A stretch of 5,631 nt of DNA from Candidatus Omnitrophota bacterium (GTDB lineage Bacteria > Omnitrophota > Gorgyraeia > Gorgyraeales > Gorgyraeaceae). A program made the position numbers and the translations under genes. Under the pieces are notes generated by a model. It searched no databases. It was not told the origin of the DNA and worked only from the letters and a program-made list of their open reading frames with translations. Below are positions 1-4,445 of this stretch, piece by piece. The stretch covers positions 1 through 5,631 of the forward strand of contig JAHIUV010000165.1 of NCBI GenBank assembly GCA_018817035.1, given 5' to 3'. The first letter of the stretch is position 1. The number at the start of each line of letters is the position of its first letter.

Positions 1-5
1 AAAAA

Positions 6-11
6 AGTCAA
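6..11 (-). promoter_or_regulatory. Possible -35 hexamer of a following gene
   Basis: On the minus strand the window ends in CCTTGACTTTTTT, where TTGACT resembles a -35 box and the T-run resembles the one beside the moxR-type promoter. The -10 box would lie beyond the left edge, so this is only half a promoter. The remainder of 1-209 holds the nested repeat and no supported gene. Confidence 0.25.
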
Positions 12-68
12 GGTGGATATGAGGAAATTTTGCAATGGGCGAGTTATCGGGGGAGATATATTAATATT

Positions 69-135
69 GTTCGAGCGAGCCGACAAATATTCTTCTCGAC
101 TGCGCTCGAAGGATATTTATCAGCGAGTCGAGAAC
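69..135 (-). repeat. Intergenic palindromic element, outer copy A1 (interrupted)
   Basis: Read on the minus strand, it starts with GTTCTCGACT (126-135) and ends with CGCTCGAAC (69-77), the same arms as copies B1 and C. The 48-nt centre is much longer than in the others because it contains a second, oppositely oriented element at 86-117. An AATATT border is present at 63-68; no matching border is seen on the right. Confidence 0.65.
86..117 (+). repeat. Intergenic palindromic element, inner copy A2
   Basis: The shortest copy: TTCTCGACT (93-101) and CGCTCGAA (103-110) are separated by one base. The borders AATATTCTTC (86-95) and GAAGGATATT (108-117) form a 10-bp inverted repeat with one mismatch. 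It sits inside the outer copy at 69-135 in the opposite orientation. Confidence 0.65.
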
Positions 136-164
136 CGTAAGGAACGATTTTGTGTTTCCACTGA

Positions 165-179
165 TAACTCACCGGTTAC
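165..179. repeat. 15-nt motif TAACTCACCGGTTAC, copy 1
   Basis: One-mismatch partner of 4351-4365. It lies 30 nt to the right of the nested element at 69-135, at the 3' side of the TgpA-like gene. A related GAGTTATCGG sits at 41-50. Function unknown. Confidence 0.45.
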
Positions 180-209
180 TATCTGTTCGAGGCTTAACCT
201 CAAACAAAG

Positions 210-1826
210 TCATCTCTGCCTTGGAAGCAACAGGATATCCAGGAGTAACAGTGAAAACAATATCTTCCTCCAAAAATGCTTACCTTCTTCGCGCTCCAGG
301 ACAATAGCCTTTATATCGTGAAAAAGATCAAGGGCTTTGCGTGAATGTTCGCCTGATATCTCGTGAGCGGAAAAACGCGCCTCCAGGACATTCTCTGTCA
401 TGACGCGCATTGGCTCCGGAGCCGAAGGCATCAAAGTCTTTACCTCTTCGAAGAACTCTCTTGGCGCTATAAAATCAAGCTTCGACATTCCGTAAGGCCT
501 AAAGCCCCTGCAAAGGCCGGCATATAACTCTTTTATGAATTCCCTGGGATCTTTCGCGGCTAACTCACTGAGTCTTTTACTTTCCATTAGCATCCTGATA
601 AAAAAGGCGGCCGCGGCCAGGACCAAAAGCCAGAGCAAGGTGACCACCCCATAATAACCCCAACCTTTCTTCTTTATGGGGACTAATGGTTTTTTTATGT
701 CTATCCTCATGTCATTGCTAAAAGTACCCGTATAAGAAGCCGACACCTTTACATAGCCTTCTTCTTTCGGCGTCATTTTTCCATTATTGTCTATAGCGAC
801 ATCCGCGGTGCCGATAGTTTTCCAATCTACCAGGCGCGTCGCGGGAAGGACAGAACCGTCATTCATGGTTATTTCCGCCGTAAGCTCACATTGCTCATCG
901 AGGGGGATTTCTTTTTTGTCAGACGTTACTTTCAGGGATTTTATCTTGAAAATATCTATATCCTGATCGAATTCTTTCGCGCGGAACCTCTCCATTGTTT
1001 CTTCTTTTTCTTCTGCGCCGCCGTCTCCCAGGGACTCTGCTTTTCTCCCGGGATCGGTTTCCCTTTTTGGTATTTCGGCGTCAACAAGTTGATCCTTCTC
1101 ACTGTATTCATTATGTTTTATAGTCTTGGGAGTATGAAGCAACAGTTTTAATATGGGTATTTGTTCGGGGATACCCAAAAGAGTGGACGGTATCTGCCTC
1201 AAGGAAAGATTTTCGAACCTCGGGACAAAAGGGTATATTATAGACGCTATTATTAAAACAAAAGAAAACATCAACGCGCCTACCTTTATCTGCTGCCAAA
1301 GGCTCATTATTTTTTCCCGGTCACCGATTATCAAAGAGCCTTTTCTTTTTTTCTCACACACCAGGTTTAAGCGCATCGCGAAAATGAACATAAATAAGAA
1401 TACCGCTATAAGTATTACATAGAATGACTCCGCTGCCAGAGCGAGCGCGAGCGAAGAGACAAAAAGACACACGGATATGAACTGCAATACCGCGTAACTC
1501 TTCCCTGACTTCAGGCCAAAACTTTGAAAAAGAGTAAGCCACGCGAGCGCGGTTGAAAATATCTTCAGGAGATTATCAAAGGTTATATCAGTGTCATATA
1601 ACCTGCCAAGTATAATAATCATCACCGCGAGAGACAACATCCCCGTGAATGTATCCATATGCTGCGGCCGTGAATCTTTTATGTACCAGCTGACCAGGAA
1701 TCCGGCAACAGTCCCCGGTATAAGTATGAGAGCGACGAAAGGGTTCAGGATGGGATGGATACTAAAAAGTCCTATCAGAACCAGGGCCAGATTTGAAAAA
1801 TGATAATATAACGCTTCTTTGTCCAT
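210..1826 (-). CDS. TgpA-like membrane protein without transglutaminase domain, with Big_2-like domain
   Basis: A 538-residue inner-membrane protein. The N-terminal block has about seven hydrophobic helices (8-28, 30-49, 62-77, 86-103, 112-133, 135-155, 182-202) ending in the YPFVPRF turn, as in the DUF3488/TgpA_N region. After a charged linker (~235-290), residues 292-377 look like a bacterial Ig-like Big_2 domain (LDEQCELTAEITMNDGS, VDWKTIGTADVAIDNNGKMT, GYVKVSASYTG), predicted to be periplasmic. A single membrane helix (391-411) and a cytoplasmic DUF4129-like tail (LAAKDPREFIKELYAGLCRGF to about 510) follow. Canonical TgpA carries a Cys-His-Asp transglutaminase domain between the last two membrane parts; none is visible here, so an enzymatic role is doubtful. 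The MoxR and DUF58 genes upstream match the usual context. The ATG at 1826 has only a weak AGG 11 nt away. The final ~22 residues look unlike DUF4129 and may follow a frameshift near 280. Confidence 0.82.
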   Translation of the reverse strand: MDKEALYYHFSNLALVLIGLFSIHPILNPFVALILIPGTVAGFLVSWYIKDSRPQHMDTFTGMLSLAVMIIILGRLYDTDITFDNLLKIFSTALAWLTLFQSFGLKSGKSYAVLQFISVCLFVSSLALALAAESFYVILIAVFLFMFIFAMRLNLVCEKKRKGSLIIGDREKIMSLWQQIKVGALMFSFVLIIASIIYPFVPRFENLSLRQIPSTLLGIPEQIPILKLLLHTPKTIKHNEYSEKDQLVDAEIPKRETDPGRKAESLGDGGAEEKEETMERFRAKEFDQDIDIFKIKSLKVTSDKKEIPLDEQCELTAEITMNDGSVLPATRLVDWKTIGTADVAIDNNGKMTPKEEGYVKVSASYTGTFSNDMRIDIKKPLVPIKKKGWGYYGVVTLLWLLVLAAAAFFIRMLMESKRLSELAAKDPREFIKELYAGLCRGFRPYGMSKLDFIAPREFFEEVKTLMPSAPEPMRVMTENVLEARFSAHEISGEHSRKALDLFHDIKAIVLEREEGKHFWRKILFSLLLLDILLLPRQR

Positions 1827-1854
1827 AACGAATTTTACCTGAGTTACTTACAAA

Positions 1855-1903
1855 AATATTGGTTCTCGACTCCGGCACTTCGTGCCTTCGCTCGAACGAT
1901 ATT
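1855..1903 (+). repeat. Intergenic palindromic element, copy B1
   Basis: Forward copy with GTTCTCGACT (1862-1871) and CGCTCGAAC (1889-1897). The 17-nt centre contains its own hairpin (GGCAC 1874-1878, GTGCC 1882-1886). The borders AATATT (1855-1860) and GATATT (1898-1903) are inverted. It lies about 30 nt upstream of the TgpA-like start codon, inside the presumed operon spacer. Confidence 0.72.
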
Positions 1904-1925
1904 TTTTGAGGAAAGCCCTGAGATT

Positions 1926-1943
1926 GTCCCGAAGTATCAGGAC
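1926..1943 (-). other. Small hairpin between repeat copies B1 and B2
   Basis: In minus-strand RNA, GTCCTGA (1937-1943) can pair with TCGGGAC (1926-1932) over a 4-nt loop, a 7-bp stem with one G-U pair. No T-run follows, so it is not a standard terminator. The arms ATTGTCC (1923-1929) and GGACAAT (1953-1959) give an alternative, overlapping pairing. It may slow or tune read-through into the TgpA-like gene, or may simply be decayed repeat sequence. Confidence 0.35.
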
Positions 1944-1962
1944 ATAATCGAAGGACAATATT

Positions 1963-1990
1963 CTTCGAGCGAACGCAGTGAGTCGAGAAG
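1963..1990 (-). repeat. Intergenic palindromic element, copy B2
   Basis: Reverse-oriented copy: on the minus strand CTTCTCGACT (1981-1990), a 9-nt centre (CACTGCGTT) and CGCTCGAAG (1963-1971). An AATATT border lies at 1957-1962. It begins only 6 nt after the DUF58 stop codon, so it is transcribed as the start of the spacer in the operon direction. It faces copy B1 across about 60 nt. Confidence 0.7.
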
Positions 1991-1996
1991 ATAACT

Positions 1997-3226
1997 TCAT
2001 GCTATTTCAAACTTTTTCTCCAGGTCATCCCCTTTTGAAATACGGTATACGCGCGCCTCAAGGCCGGCCAGAGCCTCGTCGAATTCCTTTGCCTGATCCG
2101 CGTCAAAAGTTTCAGATTCTCCCACCGGCCCAAAAGTAGCTGTGGCAAGCACTATGACTATAAGTTTTATGCCTTTTATTTTAAATTCAACGAGCGCGGA
2201 TAAACTCTCCATGTCATTATCCAGCATGATCGCTATTAAAGTAGAATTATGCGGTGTAATAAAACTCGTTTCCTCAAGGCCCTGGCTTAGGGAAAAATCT
2301 CCGTCAGCCCTGACCTTTGCCAGGTATTCCAGTATCTTATACATATGGGATTCACCTTTGCCAAAATGAAGCGCCGTGCTCTCTTTTCCGTAGCCTACCA
2401 TTTGGACAAACACGCCCTCGTTTAAAAGATGCCTGGCAATGGATCCGGCTATCTTTACGGAATATTCCAGCGTAGTCTCTCTTCCGGTCCCTATATCATG
2501 GCCTTTTTTCAGGTCAAAAATTATAGTCGCTTCCTGCACGGCATTGCGCTCGAATTGCCGCACGATCAGTTTATTATGCTTGGCGGTGGAAGGCCAGTGT
2601 ATGCGGCTCATGGAGTCCCCCCGCTGATATTCCCTTATGCCGAAAAACTCGTGGCTGTCTCCACTGATCTTTGAGGTCTCGACTCCCATCCACGAGACAG
2701 AACCTTTAGCGAGAGGCGGAAACGCGAATATCCTGAATAAATGAGGATATATCAATACCTCGGAAAAAACATTAAGTACTTTTTTTATCTTGAAGAACCC
2801 GAGCGCGTCCTGCGATATTATCCTGACAGGGCCCAGTTTCCACAGCCCTCTCTTATAACAATCCGCCACATAGTTTATTTTTTTTTCTTCCTTACCGTTA
2901 AGGTCCAGCATAAAAAGGGATACATCCTGTTTGCCCGGAGGCGCCGCCGGAAAATTATCAAGGATCTCAAAAAAATAAGCGCCCACGGAACGCCTGTTCT
3001 CGATACTCAGGTTTACATTGAGCACGTCTCCCTCGAACGCGGTATCGTTAGAATCTCTTTTGATAAAAAGACTGGGGACGGTGAACTGCAGGTGCGCGAA
3101 AGAAAGGACGAACATTACGAACGCCAGGACAAAAAATACATAGACCATCGTAATGTCAGTATTCCACGCGATGGCAAGTAAAAGAATTACTGTTATAAGT
3201 AAAAATGAGCCTTTTGATGTAAACAT
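1997..3226 (-). CDS. DUF58 domain protein, membrane-anchored, vWA-like
   Basis: A 409-residue protein that begins with two hydrophobic helices (about 7-21 and 25-46), so it is probably anchored in the inner membrane with a cytoplasmic body. A beta-rich segment (50-165) ends in the typical EVLIYPHL. Next comes the DUF58 signature FFGIREYQRGDSMSRIHWPS plus TAKHNKLIVRQFE (194-226), which keeps the conserved Tyr, Gly-Asp, Arg and Trp. A von Willebrand-A-like fold follows (IIFDLKKGHD, ~235-244), but it lacks the metal-binding DxSxS, having DLKKG instead. Its usual partner, a MoxR ATPase, is encoded immediately upstream, which supports a two-protein machine. No clear Shine-Dalgarno precedes the ATG at 3226 (spacer TTAATTCTTAGCCAAACC), so translation may depend on ribosomes finishing MoxR. 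The start is kept because it gives a complete first membrane helix. The family is clear; the exact role is unknown. Confidence 0.93.
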   Translation of the reverse strand: MFTSKGSFLLITVILLLAIAWNTDITMVYVFFVLAFVMFVLSFAHLQFTVPSLFIKRDSNDTAFEGDVLNVNLSIENRRSVGAYFFEILDNFPAAPPGKQDVSLFMLDLNGKEEKKINYVADCYKRGLWKLGPVRIISQDALGFFKIKKVLNVFSEVLIYPHLFRIFAFPPLAKGSVSWMGVETSKISGDSHEFFGIREYQRGDSMSRIHWPSTAKHNKLIVRQFERNAVQEATIIFDLKKGHDIGTGRETTLEYSVKIAGSIARHLLNEGVFVQMVGYGKESTALHFGKGESHMYKILEYLAKVRADGDFSLSQGLEETSFITPHNSTLIAIMLDNDMESLSALVEFKIKGIKLIVIVLATATFGPVGESETFDADQAKEFDEALAGLEARVYRISKGDDLEKKFEIA

Positions 3227-3244
3227 GGTTTGGCTAAGAATTAA

Positions 3245-4183
3245 CTAAACCGGCACCTGGACCTTCTTCAATATATGGCTTACTATGTCTTTCGACGTCA
3301 GCCCGCGCACTATTGAACGAGGTTGAAGGATGATCCTGTGTTTCAGGACCGGCAGAGCGAGTTTTTTTACGTCTTCAGGTATGACATAATCCCTCTTATC
3401 AAGGAAAGCCATTGACCTCGCGGTACGCATAAGGGCAAGGGACGCTCGAGGACTTGCGCCGAGTTTTATATCTCCGGGAAGGTTCCTTGTGGTGGAAATT
3501 ATATTTACTATGTATTCCGTTATTTTCGGCTCTATATGGATCTCGGCTATGACTTTCTGCAATTCAATGATTTCCTGAATAGTCACTACACTTTTAAGGT
3601 CGTCCAGCGGGGACTCTTTAAGATTCCTGGTCAGGACTTTTACCTCTTCCTCATTAGACGGATATCCTACTCCAAGCTGTATAAGGAATCTGTCCACTTG
3701 AGATTCAGGCAACGGATATGTGCCATGAAAATCTATCGGGTTCTGAGTCGCTATGACAAAAAACGGGCGGGGCAGTTTTCTTAAGACGCCGTCTATGGTA
3801 ATATTAAATTCCTGCATGGCCTCCAATAGCGCTGACTGTGTCCTCGGCGTGGTACGGTTTATTTCGTCGGCAAGCAGTATATTCGCGAACACAGGCCCTT
3901 CTTTAAACTCGAACTCCCCTGTTTTTTGATTGTACATGGAAACTCCTGTCACGTCCGAAGGTAAAAGGTCAGGGGTAAACTGGATCCTCTTAAAATTCGC
4001 GTCTATAGACATTGCCAGAGAACGCGCGAGCGTTGTTTTACCAAGCCCCGGCACGTCTTCCAAAAGAACATGGCCGTTACTCAAAATACCGATGACCACA
4101 AGCTCGATGACTTCACGTTTGCCGACAATAACCTCTGAAATATTGTTTATCAATTTTTCCGGAATTTCACGAAGATCCGCCAT
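3245..4183 (-). CDS. MoxR-family AAA+ ATPase
   Basis: A 312-residue cytoplasmic AAA+ ATPase, a normal length for the MoxR family. The nucleotide-binding core shows Walker A (LLEDVPGLGKTT, ~40-51), Walker B (ILLADEINR, ~102-110), sensor 1 (ATQNP, ~145-149), an arginine-finger region (LPESQVDRF, ~158-166) and sensor 2 (GASPRA, ~242-247). The lid domain follows, with the family's typical DYVIPEDVKKLALPVLKHRI (266-285). All catalytic residues look intact. MoxR proteins are believed to remodel or activate client complexes together with a von Willebrand-type partner, and a DUF58 protein with such a fold lies directly downstream, 17-18 nt away, almost certainly in the same transcript. The ATG at 4183 is supported by a strong ribosome binding site and a good promoter. 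The physiological client cannot be told from sequence. Confidence 0.96.
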   Translation of the reverse strand: MADLREIPEKLINNISEVIVGKREVIELVVIGILSNGHVLLEDVPGLGKTTLARSLAMSIDANFKRIQFTPDLLPSDVTGVSMYNQKTGEFEFKEGPVFANILLADEINRTTPRTQSALLEAMQEFNITIDGVLRKLPRPFFVIATQNPIDFHGTYPLPESQVDRFLIQLGVGYPSNEEEVKVLTRNLKESPLDDLKSVVTIQEIIELQKVIAEIHIEPKITEYIVNIISTTRNLPGDIKLGASPRASLALMRTARSMAFLDKRDYVIPEDVKKLALPVLKHRIILQPRSIVRGLTSKDIVSHILKKVQVPV

Positions 4184-4188
4184 ACAAC

Positions 4189-4194
4189 CCTCCT
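4189..4194 (-). promoter_or_regulatory. Ribosome binding site of the MoxR gene
   Basis: AAGGAGGG reads on the minus strand at 4188-4195. The AGGAGG core sits 5 nt before the ATG at 4183. This strong Shine-Dalgarno fixes the start codon and suggests efficient translation. Confidence 0.9.
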
Positions 4195-4207
4195 TATATT
4201 TTTCTTA

Positions 4208-4236
4208 AATATAGCACATATAACTATAGTTGTCAA
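4208..4236 (-). promoter_or_regulatory. Sigma70-type promoter of the MoxR-DUF58 unit
   Basis: On the minus strand, a perfect -35 TTGACA (4231-4236) is followed by a 17-nt spacer and -10 TATATT (4208-4213). Transcription would start near 4200-4202, giving a leader of only about 18 nt that is nearly filled by the ribosome binding site. The position just after the groEL terminator fits independent transcription of the downstream genes. No obvious operator overlaps it. Confidence 0.85.
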
Positions 4237-4261
4237 AAAAATAGCAACCTGACCATATGCA

Positions 4262-4334
4262 AATATTCTTCGGGTAGAGATCTTCGACTACATTCAGAGA
4301 GTTCTCGACTCGTTTCACTCGCTCGAACAATATT
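4262..4334 (+). repeat. Intergenic palindromic element, copy C
   Basis: The core at 4301-4328 has the fixed arms GTTCTCGACT and CGCTCGAAC around a 9-nt centre (CGTTTCACT). The wider unit is bordered by AATATTCTTC (4262-4271) and GAACAATATT (4325-4334), which are inverted copies with one difference. The 29 nt between the left border and the core hold a second, degenerate TCTTCGACTA. It lies between the moxR-type promoter and the groEL terminator and has no coding potential. It is probably a small nonautonomous mobile or REP-like element; that is inference. Confidence 0.7.
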
Positions 4335-4350
4335 GAGACACGCTATCCGT

Positions 4351-4365
4351 TAACTCACCGATTAC
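4351..4365. repeat. 15-nt motif TAACTCACCGATTAC, copy 2
   Basis: It matches TAACTCACCGGTTAC at 165-179 in 14 of 15 positions. Both copies are intergenic and lie within 16-30 nt to the right of a GTTCTCGACT-type element. This one directly abuts the T-run of the groEL terminator. Confidence 0.5.
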
Positions 4366-4405
4366 AAAAAAATAACCCGCGGCTGATCACTCAACCGCGG
4401 GTTAT
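4366..4405 (-). terminator. Intrinsic terminator of groEL
   Basis: Read on the minus strand, an 11-bp perfect GC-rich stem (ATAACCCGCGG at 4395-4405 pairing with CCGCGGGTTAT at 4372-4382) encloses a 12-nt loop and is followed by a run of seven T (4366-4372, sharing one base with the stem). It lies about 40 nt after the groEL stop codon and has a U-tract only in the groEL direction, so it is unidirectional. It separates groEL from the next unit. Confidence 0.93.
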
Positions 4406-4410
4406 CCGCT

Positions 4411-4441
4411 AACTGTTAACAGTCAACTGTGAACTGTTAAC
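4411..4441. repeat. Cluster of AACTGTTAAC-type decamers forming a dyad
   Basis: Between the groEL stop and its terminator, the decamer AACTGT(T/G)AAC occurs three times (4411-4420, 4425-4434, 4432-4441; the last two overlap). The arms GTTAACAGT (4415-4423) and ACTGTTAAC (4433-4441) form a 9-bp perfect inverted repeat with a 9-nt loop. This could be simple-repeat expansion, a 3'-UTR hairpin or a protein site. No function can be assigned. Confidence 0.6.
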
Positions 4442-4445
4442 TAAA

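Noticed and set aside
93..110. Palindromic element considered as an intrinsic terminator of the TgpA-like gene
   Set aside because: The stem is imperfect on the minus strand and no T-run follows it. The same element also sits upstream of genes and inside an operon spacer.
69..135. Repeat region considered as a CRISPR array
   Set aside because: Copies are in mixed orientations, nested, and lack regularly spaced unique spacers.
209..243. Segment resembling the widespread GTCATTCC...GGAATCCAGG type of dispersed repeat
   Set aside because: The resemblance (GTCATCTCTGCC ... GGATATCCAGG) is loose and the expected stem does not pair well, so it is mentioned only as one explanation of the odd 3' end of the TgpA-like gene.
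13..321. Plus-strand open frame of 102 codons at the left edge
   Set aside because: It runs through the nested repeat and then antisense into the TgpA-like gene. Its product has no recognisable pattern and there is no convincing ribosome site.
2741..3181. Plus-strand open frame of 146 codons
   Set aside because: It lies fully antisense within the DUF58 gene, with low-complexity Phe/Lys/Arg runs and no recognisable domain.
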